NCBI RefSeq assembly: GCF_022631235.3
Contig: NZ_CP093310.2
Coordinates: 2,170,001 to 2,234,000 of the forward strand
DNA: 64,000 nt
Source of the DNA: Psychrobacter raelei
GTDB taxonomy: Bacteria; Pseudomonadota; Gammaproteobacteria; Pseudomonadales; Moraxellaceae
Direction: 5' to 3'
Part shown: in pieces, positions 29,789 to 39,945 of the stretch
How the letters are laid out: each line of letters starts with the position of its first letter
Position numbering within the stretch: the first letter of the stretch is position 1
The notes under the pieces: model-generated
The model's database searches: none
Told to the model about the DNA's origin: nothing
The model's input: only the letters and a program-made list of their open reading frames with translations
Made by a program: the position numbers and the translations under genes

Positions 29789-30661
29789 TTAGCGGCGCAT
29801 CATATTGGCGAAGCGCTGTAATAAGGTAATGTCCGCTTCATTTTTTAACAAGGCGCCATACAGAGGTGGAATTGATTTTTCGCCGCGTAAGTTTTCCTCA
29901 AGCTCTTCTTGTGCCATGTCATCAGCCAATAACAAGGTCAACCAGTCCACCAGCTCAGACGTTGAGGGCGGCTTTTTAAGACCTTGAAGATTGCGCAGCT
30001 TATAGAAGATATCTAATGCATCATTGACCAGCTTTTCTTGAATATTGGGAAAATGCACATCGATGATTTGACGCATGGTTTGCTCTTCTGGGAAGTCAAT
30101 ATAATGGAAAAAGCAGCGACGTAAAAAAGCATCTGGCAGTTCTTTTTCGTTGTTTGAGGTGATAATCACAACAGGGCGTTTATCAGCGGTGATGGTTTCT
30201 CCTGTCTCATAAACATAAAAAGACATCTTATCTAGCTCATGCAGCAAGTCGTTTGGGAACTCAATATCGGCCTTGTCAATCTCATCGATTAATAACACAC
30301 TGCGCTCATCTGAGGTAAAGGCTTCCCATAATTTACCAGGTTTAATGTAGTTATTGATGTCATACACTCTATCATCGCCCAATTGCGAATCACGCAGACG
30401 CGATACCGCATCGTACTCATACAGCCCCTGCTCAGCCTTGGTGGTCGACTTGATATGCCAAGTAATAAGCGGCATGCCCAAGCTTGCGGCCACCTCTTCT
30501 GCCAATAAAGTCTTACCTGTGCCCGGCTCGCCTTTAATCAGCAGTGGCTTTTGCAAAGTAATGGCTGCATTCACGGCCAACTGTAGGTCGTCAGTGGCGA
30601 TATAGCTTTGGGTGCCGGTAAACTGAGTATTTTTTGTTTGATTAAGATTAGATTGGGTCAT
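29789..30661 (-). CDS. MoxR-family AAA+ ATPase
   Basis: 290-residue AAA+ ATPase. Walker A GEPGTGKT (about residue 43), Walker B VLLIDEIDKAD (about residue 122), sensor-1 region VIITSNNEKELPDAFLRRCF (about residue 150) are intact. It precedes the VWA gene in the same direction, the usual MoxR-VWA pair. Likely remodels or activates a protein complex with its partner; the target cannot be named from the neighbourhood. Confidence 0.92.
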   Translation of the reverse strand: MTQSNLNQTKNTQFTGTQSYIATDDLQLAVNAAITLQKPLLIKGEPGTGKTLLAEEVAASLGMPLITWHIKSTTKAEQGLYEYDAVSRLRDSQLGDDRVYDINNYIKPGKLWEAFTSDERSVLLIDEIDKADIEFPNDLLHELDKMSFYVYETGETITADKRPVVIITSNNEKELPDAFLRRCFFHYIDFPEEQTMRQIIDVHFPNIQEKLVNDALDIFYKLRNLQGLKKPPSTSELVDWLTLLLADDMAQEELEENLRGEKSIPPLYGALLKNEADITLLQRFANMMRR

Positions 30662-31120
30662 AATAAGTCTCTTCTCACTAAAGATAAGGTGGATGTTGTA
30701 ATAAATAACAAGGGGTAGCCATTAGGTTTGAGCACTATTTTTAGAGCTTAGCGCATGTTTATGCATATTTTAAACATCATATCAGTCGCTAATGTTAACC
30801 AAGCTTAATTGGATTTAATGAGGTTTAACTAAGCTCAATTAGGCTGCGTGTTTTATTGACTGATTTTGCTGATAAATAGTTGCTCACTAACCATAGCGAA
30901 TAAGAGGAAGATTGCGGCAATTGTCATGTGTCTGTCATGTATCATGGCTAAGCGAGATTAGCGCAATCTAAATTGTGAGGGGCTAAGACCGGTAATAGGC
31001 AAACAATACCTTGTTTACCCACCCGCCTTGCTCATTGTCTGTTGTTATTAAGGCCGGCTTTACTTTTAAGGGTTTAATAGCGTGTGCCTAATACGTGTAT
31101 GACTTGTTATCAGTTATCAG
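30662..31120. other. Intergenic region upstream of the MoxR gene
   Basis: 459 bp with no supported gene. It has related sequences AAGCTTAATTGG and AAGCTCAATTAGG (about 30805-30845), and a triple TTATCAG-like run near 31108-31125. The MoxR promoter must lie here, but no clear -35/-10 pair stands out. Confidence 0.4.
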
Positions 31121-31714
31121 TTATCTTTTATCTTTATTGCTGTCTTTGGCGATAGGCACAGACTTTTGGGTTTTTACCAGTTCAGCCTGACTTGCTTCAG
31201 TATCCCCCTGTACCAAGTCAACATAGTTGGCGGAGGCCAATTGCATATTGGCTTTTTCATCAGCGATGGCTTGTTGACGCGCCTGTTCAGCACTGGACTC
31301 AACGGCATTTTTAATCATTTGCCAAATAAAGCCTAAAACCAACCCAACCGCAAATACCACCAAGATAGGTAGCAAGCTGCGCATGGCTGCACCCGGTTCT
31401 TTCATTAAGATACCATAAATCACCCCGATACTGGCCGGAGCAATATCGCCGGTCTCGCCAGCAGCAGATCCAGGTGCCAGCAAAATAGCGAACACAGCTA
31501 GCCAGCTCATACCACCAAAGGGACTGGGCAGCACTCTAACCACCAAAAGCCACAACAACAGCACCATCACTGAAAACCCAACATAGGCATACATGGGCAG
31601 CATATCAGGCGGCACATTGGCCACAAAATGGCTCCACCAGATCGTCAGTCGGCTCGCCGCATCGCTGATGTCATCCAGCGGTAAATTAATAACAATATTG
31701 CGTAACCATTCCAT
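31121..31714 (-). CDS. Hypothetical membrane protein
   Basis: About 197 residues with three or four hydrophobic segments (roughly residues 40-62, 68-85 and 113-135) and a long charged C-terminal tail rich in Ala, Gln, Lys and Asp. I do not recognise the family. I use the ATG at 31714; a TTG six codons earlier is also possible, and neither has a strong ribosome site. It stands alone between ycgL and the MoxR gene. Confidence 0.65.
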   Translation of the reverse strand: MEWLRNIVINLPLDDISDAASRLTIWWSHFVANVPPDMLPMYAYVGFSVMVLLLWLLVVRVLPSPFGGMSWLAVFAILLAPGSAAGETGDIAPASIGVIYGILMKEPGAAMRSLLPILVVFAVGLVLGFIWQMIKNAVESSAEQARQQAIADEKANMQLASANYVDLVQGDTEASQAELVKTQKSVPIAKDSNKDKR

Positions 31715-31976
31715 GCAATGCTCAGTCTTCAAGTAATTAACGTTAAATTAAACTTATTGCCAAGGCCAGTCAGACCAAAGCAAATCTTGTCTTTCATTTG
31801 CCATATTCTACCATGAGTTAACTAATAATAAATCCATGGCTGATAGCTAATCGGCAGCTATTAATAAACTTTTAAGTCGTTATTAAGCGGCAAATTTGGC
31901 CAAAAAGTGTGCCTTTTGGCCAATAAACCCCTATTTTAAATGTTTTCTACACCAAATGAAAAATTAAATCCATTTA

Positions 31977-32297
31977 TCAATCATAACGCTTATCTTGACC
32001 CTCTTTCATACGCGCCTGTGCCTGCGCCAATAGCACATCTGAGGGTGGGGTTTGTACAAAATAGCCTTGTGATTGTAATTTTTCAATCACGTCATCTTTA
32101 TTGACTCTGGCCAGTTTTTTGGTTTCTGCTAAGTCCAAATGCATTAAGAATTTTGGCTCGCCCAAGCTTTGACGTAAGTCCTTGGGTAACACGCCCAGCC
32201 AATCTTTAATTTCATCGGTATCATTGGGATAGTCAGGGCGTGCAATATAGACATACATCTCGCTGCGTTTGGGAAATTTATAAATATCACAATGCAT
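31977..32297 (-). CDS. ycgL: YcgL domain-containing protein
   Basis: 106-residue protein of the YcgL family, found in many Gammaproteobacteria next to rnd or minCDE. The family pattern is visible: C-x-I-Y-K-x-x-K-R-x-E-M-Y-V-Y at the N-terminus, LGxPKFLMHLDL in the middle and GYFVQTPP near the end. Biochemical role unknown. It is divergent from the glycine riboswitch. Note that rnd, often its neighbour, is here 8 kb away. Confidence 0.9.
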   Translation of the reverse strand: MHCDIYKFPKRSEMYVYIARPDYPNDTDEIKDWLGVLPKDLRQSLGEPKFLMHLDLAETKKLARVNKDDVIEKLQSQGYFVQTPPSDVLLAQAQARMKEGQDKRYD

Positions 32298-32635
32298 TAC
32301 ATACTACCTTTACAGTTAAAAAAATTAAGGAGTGATCCATTTAGGGCGCCATACAATCAAAAAAGCTAGCTTTGGCAGACCAAGCTTATTGTCATAAGCA
32401 AAATTTTGTCACGCTACCATAATACAACACGTGCGCCTTTTGGGTGGCTATAATAACGAATATGCTAACAAACGCAACACAAGCATAGCCTTGCCATCTC
32501 ATATAGGCGGACAAGGCTTGCTAAGCGCATAAGCCAGTTTAAGATTTTACCAAGGCTTTTATTAAGTTGCGGCGTAGATTTTCGCTAAATGTTTACTCAT
32601 CCAAGGTGCTGTATAATTCGCTGAGAATTTGTCAC

Positions 32636-32664
32636 TTGTAAATTTGGCGCACACCTTTCATAAT
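32636..32664 (+). promoter_or_regulatory. Likely promoter of the gcvT riboswitch transcript
   Basis: TTGTAA (32636-32641) and CATAAT (32659-32664) are spaced by 17 bp. Transcription would begin near 32671, just at the 5' edge of the first aptamer, which supports the choice. A TATAAT at 32611 is an alternative. Confidence 0.5.
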
Positions 32665-32673
32665 AAGGGCGTT

Positions 32674-32798
32674 TTTCAGGAGAGCGCAGTAAGCTTTTTA
32701 AGGCAAGTTAACTTCATGTGAGTGAACCGCATTAATAAATAAGACTGCCACCGAAGGCGTAAGCACCCTGCCAATCGCTCAGGTAACCGGACTGAATG
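32674..32798 (+). promoter_or_regulatory. Glycine riboswitch, aptamer I
   Basis: The conserved glycine-aptamer pattern is visible: AGGAGAGCG at the start, the core CCACCGAAGG (32748-32757), then CGCTCAGGTAACCGGACTGAA. P1 pairs TTCA with TGAA and P2 pairs GAGCG with CGCTC. Together with aptamer II and gcvT downstream, this is a tandem glycine riboswitch. Glycine binding normally switches on glycine cleavage genes. Confidence 0.9.
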
Positions 32799-32933
32799 AC
32801 TCATTAGCCCACCGCCACAGCTGACCTATTAAGCTTATGGCCAGACGACTCATTACGGCAATAGTTATAAAATGCTGACAATGAGGTGGGCTTCAAAGCA
32901 CAGCCATAGCCTGCGTTTTGAGACAACAATGAC
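32799..32933 (+). other. Extended linker between the two glycine aptamers
   Basis: About 135 nt separate the aptamers, where the usual linker is short. The arms AGCCCACC (32806-32813) and GGTGGGCT (32885-32892) can pair and close a 71-nt loop. The motif GACTCATTA occurs at the end of aptamer I and again inside the loop. No coding frame is supported. Confidence 0.6.
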
Positions 32934-33030
32934 AAATCTGGAGAGTGGTACTTCAAGCATAAGTACCCACCGAAGGGGAAAAGATAGCGGTGATAGGCCA
33001 CTATCGAAAATCTCAGGTCACAGGACAGAT
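32934..33030 (+). promoter_or_regulatory. Glycine riboswitch, aptamer II
   Basis: Second aptamer with the textbook core: CTGGAGAGTGG, a P3 hairpin (GGTACTT with AAGTACC), CCACCGAAGGGGAAAAG and ATCTCAGGTCACAGGACAGAT. P1 pairs ATCT with AGAT. It lies immediately before a terminator-forming element. Confidence 0.93.
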
Positions 33031-33032
33031 GG

Positions 33033-33110
33033 GGCAAATAAGTATATCGAGAGACTTTATCAGTGATTGCTGATAAGGCTAATGACTCGGCGACTTATTT
33101 GCCTTTTTTT
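33033..33110 (+). terminator. Riboswitch expression platform: long-range intrinsic terminator
   Basis: Arms 33033-33043 and 33093-33103 are perfectly complementary over 11 bp, followed by seven Ts. The enclosed 49 nt has its own stems: CGAG with CTCG, and TTATCAG with CTGATAA. The left arm starts two bases after aptamer II, as expected for control of terminator formation by ligand binding. Confidence 0.82.
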
Positions 33111-33253
33111 ATGCCATTTTTAGGCCTTTTATTTTTGGCTTTCATTTTTATTAATGATTTTTTTGATGATTTGCTATCCGCATCATTTACGATACAGTAG
33201 TTATTCACTTAAGTTTTATTAACTGCTTTTATTACTAACCATAAGGATTTGTC

Positions 33254-34399
33254 ATGACCACCTTACAACGTACCCCTTTTTATCAGTCGCATTTAGACAA
33301 TAACGGTAAGATTGTTGATTTTTCTGGCTGGGAGCTACCCATCCATTACGGATCTCAAATTGATGAGCACGAAGCAGTCCGTACCGATGCCGGTATGTTT
33401 GATGTGTCACATATGGTGATTACTGATGTTGAAGGCGCTCAGGCAAAAGCTTGGCTACAAAAGCTGTTGGCAAATGACGTGGCCAAACTAAAGACTGTCG
33501 GCAAAGCGCTGTACTCTGGCATGCTAAACGCAGACGGCGGTGTTATTGACGATTTGATTGTCTATTTGATCAACGAAGATGAAACCCAATACCGTATTAT
33601 CTCAAACGCCGCTACCCGTGATAAAGACTTGGCTCAGTTTAATAAAGTGGCCGAAGATTTCGATGTGCGCCTAACAGAACGTCCTGAATTGGCAATCTTA
33701 GCCGTTCAAGGTCCAAAAGCTGTGGCCAAATTAAAACGAGCCAAACCTGCTTGGGCGGATACTTTAGATGCTCTTAAACCTTTTGTTGGTGCAGATTTAA
33801 CCGATATCGAAGGCAATGACTGGTTTGTGGCGCGTACCGGCTATACTGGTGAAGATGGTGTTGAGGTTATTTTGCATGGTGATCACGCCTCTGACTTTTA
33901 CAAGTTATTATTAGAGCATGAAATCAAGCCAGCTGGTCTAGGCGCACGAGATACCTTGCGTATGGAAGCTGGCATGAACTTATACGGCCATGACATGGAC
34001 GATACAGTGAGCCCTTATGAGTGCAACATGGGCTGGACCTTGGCATTAAAAGATGACCGTGATTTTGTGGGCCGTGAAGCTTTAGTTGCCAAGCGCAAGC
34101 AGTCACAAGAAGAAGGTAGCGCCATGAAGCAGGTGGGCTTATTGCTTGAGACCCGCGGCGTACTGCGTGAAGGCATGAGTGTTACCATCAATCAAGGCAC
34201 AGATAAAGAAAGTAGCGGTATTATCACCAGCGGTACTTTCTCGCCCACCCTAAAACAATCTATCGCCATCGCACGTGTTCCAGAGTCAGTCACCGATGAA
34301 GATACGGTACAAGTCGATTTACGCGGCAAGGGTAAATTTGTCGATGTCCGTGTGTTAAAGCTGCCCTTTGTGCGTAATGGCGCTAAGCAATTTGACTAA
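33254..34399 (+). CDS. gcvT: Glycine cleavage system T protein (aminomethyltransferase)
   Basis: Transfers the methylene group from the H-protein-bound aminomethyl intermediate to tetrahydrofolate, releasing ammonia. Family features are intact over 381 aa: [20 protein letters not shown] near the N-terminus, DVSHM (about residue 50), [11 protein letters not shown] (about residue 196) and [17 protein letters not shown] (about residue 227). AAGGAT precedes the ATG. First gene after the glycine riboswitch, so expression should rise with glycine. Confidence 0.97.
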   Translation: MTTLQRTPFYQSHLDNNGKIVDFSGWELPIHYGSQIDEHEAVRTDAGMFDVSHMVITDVEGAQAKAWLQKLLANDVAKLKTVGKALYSGMLNADGGVIDDLIVYLINEDETQYRIISNAATRDKDLAQFNKVAEDFDVRLTERPELAILAVQGPKAVAKLKRAKPAWADTLDALKPFVGADLTDIEGNDWFVARTGYTGEDGVEVILHGDHASDFYKLLLEHEIKPAGLGARDTLRMEAGMNLYGHDMDDTVSPYECNMGWTLALKDDRDFVGREALVAKRKQSQEEGSAMKQVGLLLETRGVLREGMSVTINQGTDKESSGIITSGTFSPTLKQSIAIARVPESVTDEDTVQVDLRGKGKFVDVRVLKLPFVRNGAKQFD

Positions 34400-34629
34400 T
34401 AGCCATTTATTGCTCTGCTAGCCAAGCTGTGCCCTGATTTAAGGCCTATTTTCGACCAAATTTCTATCGCATTTTTATTTTTTTGGTAATCGAAAATAGG
34501 CGCTAATAAACCCTGCAATTGTTTGCTATAGTAAGAGCGAATTTGCCCCAGTAGCGGATTTATTTAACCTTTTAATTCAACTACTTAATATTTTATTATT
34601 GTTTGATTTTTTAACCCCAGGAGAAAAAC
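34400..34629. other. Spacer between gcvT and gcvH
   Basis: 230 bp, AT-rich. A repeated element ATTTTCGACC / TCGAAAATAGGCG (around 34447-34503) can form an imperfect hairpin. It may weaken readthrough from gcvT or hold a separate gcvH promoter; undecided. Confidence 0.35.
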
Positions 34630-35010
34630 ATGAGTAATGTTCCATCAGAGCTAAAGTACGTTGCCAGCCATGAGTGGCTACGTTTGGAAGACGACGGTAC
34701 CGTGACCGTTGGTATCACTGACCACGCTCAAGAAGCCCTTGGCGATATCGTTTATGTTGAGCTACCAGACGTCGGTGACACTGTGGCCGTTGACGACGAA
34801 GTGGCTGTCGTTGAGTCTGTAAAAGCCGCCTCTGACGTTTATGCCCCGCTTACTGGTGAAGTTGTGGCGATTAACGAAGCGCTTGAAGATGATCCTGAAG
34901 TTATCAATACCGACCCATACGGTGAAGGTTGGATGTATCGTATCAAGCCTGACAATGCTGATGACTTTGAGTCATTATTATCGGCTGAAGAGTACCAAGC
35001 TGAACTATAA
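34630..35010 (+). CDS. gcvH: Glycine cleavage system H protein
   Basis: Lipoyl carrier of the glycine cleavage complex, 126 aa. The lipoylated lysine is in VESVKAASD (about residue 64), with the conserved [19 protein letters not shown] stretch upstream and [18 protein letters not shown] downstream. AGGAG lies 7 bases before the ATG. Confidence 0.97.
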   Translation: MSNVPSELKYVASHEWLRLEDDGTVTVGITDHAQEALGDIVYVELPDVGDTVAVDDEVAVVESVKAASDVYAPLTGEVVAINEALEDDPEVINTDPYGEGWMYRIKPDNADDFESLLSAEEYQAEL

Positions 35011-35200
35011 GTAACGCTTTATTGTCCATCAGTGTGTTAGATCAGCATTGCCTCTGACATCAGGTAATGCTGAGTTTTAAGACTTATTTTATAGTGCTTA
35101 AAATATAGAGTCTTAAGCTGATTCTCTAAATTTAAAGAGATGAAACTGGGGAAAACCTTATCAGTTGTCCCCCCTTATGATTTGCAAAGGATATGCTGGT

Positions 35201-35998
35201 ATGAACAACGACAACAGTCACCAAGACAGTAACGCGAATGCTGCTAACCTTGAGGCGGCGAATAATGAGCAGGCGCTCAGCCCAAAAGCCCCTTATCTGG
35301 AAGCTTTTAAAAACGTGGTGGAGTCGCGTCGCTCGGTAAGAAGATTTACTGACACGCCCATTTCAGATGACGTGCTACGTGACTGCTTGCGATTGGCCAT
35401 GCTCGCCCCGAACTCAAGCAACTTACAGCCTTGGGAGTTTTATGTCATTAACACGCCAAAGAAGCGTGCTAAGGCCAATAAAATTTGTATGAACCAAAAC
35501 GGTGCCAGAACCGCAAATCGGCTTATTGCTGTGGTGGCAAGAACGGACACTTGGCGCGATAACGCCAAACAAAATATTCGCAAGTTCCCAGATGGCGCTG
35601 CGCCAAAAAAGGTGCGTGATTATTACGAAAGAATTGTTCCATTAGATTTTTTGCGTGGACCAGCTGGCATTATTTCGATTGCCAAGTGGGGCATGACAAA
35701 GGCCGTTCGTCAATTTAAAGGCCCTGTTAAATCACCTTATTATACCTATGAAGACATCAAAAACTGGGCGATGTATAACACGGCTCTTGCTGCAGAAAAC
35801 TTGATTTTAGCCTTACGTGCTCACGGCTTTGACAGCTGTGCTATGGGTGGCTTTGATGAGCCTGCCCTAAAAAAACTGCTCAAACTTGGCAATCACCATC
35901 ATGTGGTTATGATGATTGGTGCCGGAGAGCGTGCTGATAATGGTATATACCACAGTCAGTTCCGTTTCGATTACGATCAATTCGTCAAAGAAGTTTAA
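35201..35998 (+). CDS. Nitroreductase family protein
   Basis: Flavin-dependent oxidoreductase of the nitroreductase fold, 265 aa from ATG 35201, which has AAAGGA upstream; in-frame codons further upstream (TTG, ATG) are less likely. VESRRSVRRFTDTPI (about residue 39) and LAMLAPNSSNLQPWEFYV (about residue 65) are the FMN-binding signatures, and HGFDSCAMGGFDE is near residue 210. The substrate is unknown. It sits between gcvH and gcvP, an unusual place, perhaps only by chance. Confidence 0.9.
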   Translation: MNNDNSHQDSNANAANLEAANNEQALSPKAPYLEAFKNVVESRRSVRRFTDTPISDDVLRDCLRLAMLAPNSSNLQPWEFYVINTPKKRAKANKICMNQNGARTANRLIAVVARTDTWRDNAKQNIRKFPDGAAPKKVRDYYERIVPLDFLRGPAGIISIAKWGMTKAVRQFKGPVKSPYYTYEDIKNWAMYNTALAAENLILALRAHGFDSCAMGGFDEPALKKLLKLGNHHHVVMMIGAGERADNGIYHSQFRFDYDQFVKEV

Positions 35999-36106
35999 CC
36001 TATTTTTTTATCCTACTTTTATTACCGCCTCATCATTCCCTACGTTAGCGGATTGGTGATTTAATCAAGCTCAATTTTGACCTTCAACTTGATACAAAGG
36101 ACAACC

Positions 36107-39010
36107 ATGACTTCAGCAAATTCAACCACTACCAGTAATGGCTTATCTTTTGATGGGCTGTTTGATGAAGCCCGTTTTGTCGCTAGACACTTAGGTTCAG
36201 GCGCCAACGACCAAGCCGAAATGCTAAAAGCAGTCGGTTATGAGGATATGGACAGTTTTATCGCTGATACCGTGCCAGAAGCTGTGCGTATGAACCGCGA
36301 ATTAGACCTACCTAAGGCCATGAGCGAGCACAATGCCTTAGCCAAATTGCGTGCTATGGCAGACGATATCACCGTCAACAAAAGCTATATCGGCCAAGGC
36401 TATTCTCCTGTGCGTATGCCTGCGGTCATTCAGCGCAACGTACTAGAAAATCCAGGCTGGTACACAGCTTACACCCCTTATCAAGCTGAAATCTCACAAG
36501 GTCGTCTAGAAGCACTGCTAAACTTCCAACAAGTCTGTATCGATTTGACAGGTCTTGAGATGGCCGGCGCCTCTTTATTAGATGAAGCAACAGCCGCCGC
36601 TGAAGGTATGGCCATGGCCAAGCGAGTCAGCAAAAGCAAATCAAACCAATTCTTCGTTGATGAGCGCGTATATCCGCAGACCCTAGATGTTATCAAAACC
36701 CGTGCTAAGTACTTCGGCTGGGACGTTGTAGTCGGTGATTTTGAAACCGCCAAATCTGGCGACTTCTTCGGTGCCCTATTCCAGTATGTGGGTAAAGAAG
36801 GCGACGTGGTAGATTTAACTGAGGTTATTGCTGCGGTTAAACAGAACAAAACGTATGCGCTTGTGGTCAGCGATATCATGAGCTTGGTACTGCTAAAATC
36901 ACCCGCTGCTATGGGCGCCGATGTGGCTTTGGGTAGTACGCAGCGTTTTGGTATTCCTATGGGCTTTGGTGGTCCACATGCGGCCTACTTTGCCTTCACA
37001 GATAAAGCCAAACGATCAGCGCCAGGCCGTATTATCGGGGTATCAAAAGACGCCCAAGGCAATACAGCGCTACGTATGGCGCTACAAACTCGTGAACAGC
37101 ACATTCGCCGCGAAAAAGCCAACTCAAACATCTGTACCTCTCAGGTGCTATTGGCCAACTTGGCTGGTATGTATGCGGTATACCATGGCCCTGAAGGCCT
37201 AAAGCGCATTGCCACTCGCATCCATGCTATGGCAACTGCCTTTAGCGATGCCATTAAAGCGGCTGGCGATGAGCTAAAAGTGGTTCATGATCAAATCTTT
37301 GATACGGTATTGATCGATTGCGGCTCAGAAAAACTGGCCACTCAAATCTATGAGAACGCTGAAAACCTAGGTTATAACTTATGGCGTGAAGGCGACAGCA
37401 AGTTGTCGGTGTCTTTCTCTGAAACCAGTAATGCAGCAGACTTTGAAACCTTAACTCAGCTGTTCACCAACAAAGCAGAAGCCTTACCTAGCGATGCTCG
37501 TGTCTCTTTAGATTCAGCGGTATTGCGTACCGATGCTATTTTGACTCACCCTGTGTTTAATTCGCATCACACCGAACACGAAATGCTACGCTACTTGAAA
37601 AAGCTTGAAGACAAAGACTTGGCCATGAACCGTAGCATGATTTCGCTTGGCAGCTGTACCATGAAGCTCAATGCCACCAGCGAAATGTTGCCCATCACTT
37701 GGAATGAGTTTGCCAATGTGCATCCTTTCGCCCCTCGTGACCAAGTTACCGGTTACATCGCTATGATTGAAAGCCTGCAAGAGCAGTTAAAAGCCATCAC
37801 CGGCTTTGATGATATCTCTATGCAGCCAAACTCAGGCGCCTCTGGTGAGTACGCAGGTCTATTGGCCATCCGCCGTTACCATGAATCATTGGGTCAAACT
37901 GAGCGTGATGTGTGTTTAATCCCTAAATCTGCCCATGGCACCAACCCTGCGACTGCTCAAATGATGGGCATGAAAGTTGTGGTAGTAGATACCGACGAAA
38001 ACGGTAACGTCGATGTGGATGACCTAAAGGCGAAGTGTGAGGCGCACAGTGCAAACTTGGGTGCCTTGATGATCACTTATCCCTCAACGCATGGGGTGTT
38101 TGAAGCGGGTATCCGTGATATCTGTAGCTTAATTCACAGCCATGGCGGTCAAGTGTATATGGATGGCGCCAACATGAACGCTCAGGTGGGCATTATGCAG
38201 CCAGCTGAAGTGGGCGCGGATGTGCTACACATGAACTTACATAAAACCTTCTGTATCCCTCATGGCGGCGGCGGTCCAGGCATGGGTCCTATTGGCATGA
38301 AGTCGCATCTTGCACCTTTTAAAGCCAACCACAGCGTAACCCCTGTGTTTAATGCACCAAAAGACACCACAGCGGTCTCTGCAGCCCCTTATGGCTCAGC
38401 AAGTATCTTACCTATCTCATGGATGTATATCACCATGATGGGCCGTGATGGTCTACTGTCAGCCACTAAGACTGCGCTGCTTAACGCCAACTACGTGGCC
38501 AGTCAGTTAAAAGACGATTACCCTGTGTTATATACTGGCAAAAACGGCCGTGTGGCGCACGAGTGTATTATTGATATTCGCCCGCTCAAAGAAGAAACCG
38601 GCATCACTGAAGCAGACATTGCCAAGCGTCTTATGGACTACGGCTTCCATGCGCCTACCATGAGCTTCCCTGTGGCTGGCACCTTGATGATTGAGCCTAC
38701 TGAGTCTGAAGCTAAGCATGAGCTTGACCGCTTTATTGCTGCGCTAAAATCTATCAAGCAAGAAGCCATGAAAGTAAAAGCGGGCACAGACGGCTGGACG
38801 TTAGAGGACAACCCTCTGGTCAATGCACCGCACACTGCCTTTGTGATTACTGGTGCTGAGTGGTCACACCCATACAGCCGTGATACCGCAGCCTTCCCAT
38901 TAGACTATATCCGTGAGCACAAATTCTGGCCATCTGTGGGCCGTATTGATGATGTGTATGGCGATAAAAACCTAATGTGTAGCTGCCCAAGTATCGAAAA
39001 TTATATGTAG
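36107..39010 (+). CDS. gcvP: Glycine dehydrogenase (decarboxylating), P protein
   Basis: PLP enzyme that decarboxylates glycine and loads the remaining aminomethyl group on the H protein. It is the single-chain form of 967 aa, counted from ATG 36107 behind AAAGGA rather than the TTG 30 bp upstream. The PLP lysine is in [19 protein letters not shown] (about residue 720). RHLG near the start and [13 protein letters not shown] (about residue 505) are family hallmarks. It completes the gcvT-H-P set; lpd is not in the window. Confidence 0.97.
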   Translation: MTSANSTTTSNGLSFDGLFDEARFVARHLGSGANDQAEMLKAVGYEDMDSFIADTVPEAVRMNRELDLPKAMSEHNALAKLRAMADDITVNKSYIGQGYSPVRMPAVIQRNVLENPGWYTAYTPYQAEISQGRLEALLNFQQVCIDLTGLEMAGASLLDEATAAAEGMAMAKRVSKSKSNQFFVDERVYPQTLDVIKTRAKYFGWDVVVGDFETAKSGDFFGALFQYVGKEGDVVDLTEVIAAVKQNKTYALVVSDIMSLVLLKSPAAMGADVALGSTQRFGIPMGFGGPHAAYFAFTDKAKRSAPGRIIGVSKDAQGNTALRMALQTREQHIRREKANSNICTSQVLLANLAGMYAVYHGPEGLKRIATRIHAMATAFSDAIKAAGDELKVVHDQIFDTVLIDCGSEKLATQIYENAENLGYNLWREGDSKLSVSFSETSNAADFETLTQLFTNKAEALPSDARVSLDSAVLRTDAILTHPVFNSHHTEHEMLRYLKKLEDKDLAMNRSMISLGSCTMKLNATSEMLPITWNEFANVHPFAPRDQVTGYIAMIESLQEQLKAITGFDDISMQPNSGASGEYAGLLAIRRYHESLGQTERDVCLIPKSAHGTNPATAQMMGMKVVVVDTDENGNVDVDDLKAKCEAHSANLGALMITYPSTHGVFEAGIRDICSLIHSHGGQVYMDGANMNAQVGIMQPAEVGADVLHMNLHKTFCIPHGGGGPGMGPIGMKSHLAPFKANHSVTPVFNAPKDTTAVSAAPYGSASILPISWMYITMMGRDGLLSATKTALLNANYVASQLKDDYPVLYTGKNGRVAHECIIDIRPLKEETGITEADIAKRLMDYGFHAPTMSFPVAGTLMIEPTESEAKHELDRFIAALKSIKQEAMKVKAGTDGWTLEDNPLVNAPHTAFVITGAEWSHPYSRDTAAFPLDYIREHKFWPSVGRIDDVYGDKNLMCSCPSIENYM

Positions 39011-39101
39011 GTAGGATGTAGCAGACAGCTTAGATGGGCATGTCAGCCTTCAATAAGCTAAGCTGCTATTGATACGCTGCTATTACTTAATGAGTAACAA
39101 C

Positions 39102-39138
39102 AAAAAAACCTTCAGGTCCAAGACTTGAAGGTTTTTTT
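39102..39138 (+). terminator. Intrinsic terminator of gcvP
   Basis: Stem ACCTTCAGGTC / GACTTGAAGGT with one G-T pair and a 3-nt loop, flanked by A7 and T7. Confidence 0.88.
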
Positions 39139-39195
39139 GTATGCAGTGTATTATGATAAGACTCACTCATGAGATTATATTAACGAGCTTACCTT

Positions 39196-39945
39196 ATGTT
39201 AAAGCTACCCCTGCCTAATATTGTGCCTCTAAAAAAACCTGATAAACCTCATAAACCATCCCATAAACTGATGACCCATGGCGACTCAGAGCGTCCTTTT
39301 GTGGTGTTAATCCATGGACTGCATCAAAAAGACTGGATTATGACGCCATTGGCCAAGCAGTTACAAAACCGTGGTTTTGCCACCCATCAGCATAATTATC
39401 ACAGCCTGCGTGAGCGTATTGATCAGCACAGTAAACGCTTAAATCAGTGGCTCACTGAGCATCACAATCCTGCCATCGCCATCCATTTGGTCGGACACAG
39501 CTTGGGCGGCCTGGTCATTCGAGATTTTGTGGCGCGTTATCCACACTGGAAAATTGGCCGCTGCGTTACCTTAGGCACACCACATAATGGCAGTACCACC
39601 GCCAAATACATGAGTACATTGGCGGCACCTTTAGTGGGACACTCATTTAAAAATGCATTAGATGGCCAAAGTGCCCCTTGGCCTAAAAGCATAAGCTTAG
39701 GCGTGATAGCCGGCGATGCCCCTTATGGCTTAGGGCAACTGGTGCTAAATTATCACAACCAAAAGGTTAACTTATCACAGCCGCAATCTGCCCACGATGG
39801 CACCGTTTATGTGTTTGAGACTCAGCTTAATGAGGCAACAGATCATATTATTATGCCCGTCTCACACACCGGTATGCTCATTAACCCAAAAGTAGCTGAG
39901 CAAACGGCCTACTTCTTAGACCATGGTTATTTTAAACGCCGCTAG
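39196..39945 (+). CDS. Alpha/beta hydrolase, lipase- or PGAP1-like
   Basis: 249-residue hydrolase without signal peptide. The N-terminal VVLIHGLHQKDW carries the oxyanion His-Gly; the nucleophile is in GHSLGGLV (about residue 99); a LGTPHNGS block follows (about residue 127), and the catalytic His is likely in SHTGML (about residue 222). Substrate unknown, perhaps a lipid ester. No strong ribosome site is visible. It converges on rnd; the two stops overlap by 4 bp. Confidence 0.87.
   Translation: MLKLPLPNIVPLKKPDKPHKPSHKLMTHGDSERPFVVLIHGLHQKDWIMTPLAKQLQNRGFATHQHNYHSLRERIDQHSKRLNQWLTEHHNPAIAIHLVGHSLGGLVIRDFVARYPHWKIGRCVTLGTPHNGSTTAKYMSTLAAPLVGHSFKNALDGQSAPWPKSISLGVIAGDAPYGLGQLVLNYHNQKVNLSQPQSAHDGTVYVFETQLNEATDHIIMPVSHTGMLINPKVAEQTAYFLDHGYFKRR

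Noticed and set aside
32804..33066. Short open frames on both strands over the riboswitch
   Set aside because: They overlap the aptamer cores and terminator, which are explained by RNA structure.
32636..33110. RNase P RNA or another housekeeping RNA before gcvT
   Set aside because: The conserved cores and the gcvT context fit two glycine aptamers; no RNase P signature was found.
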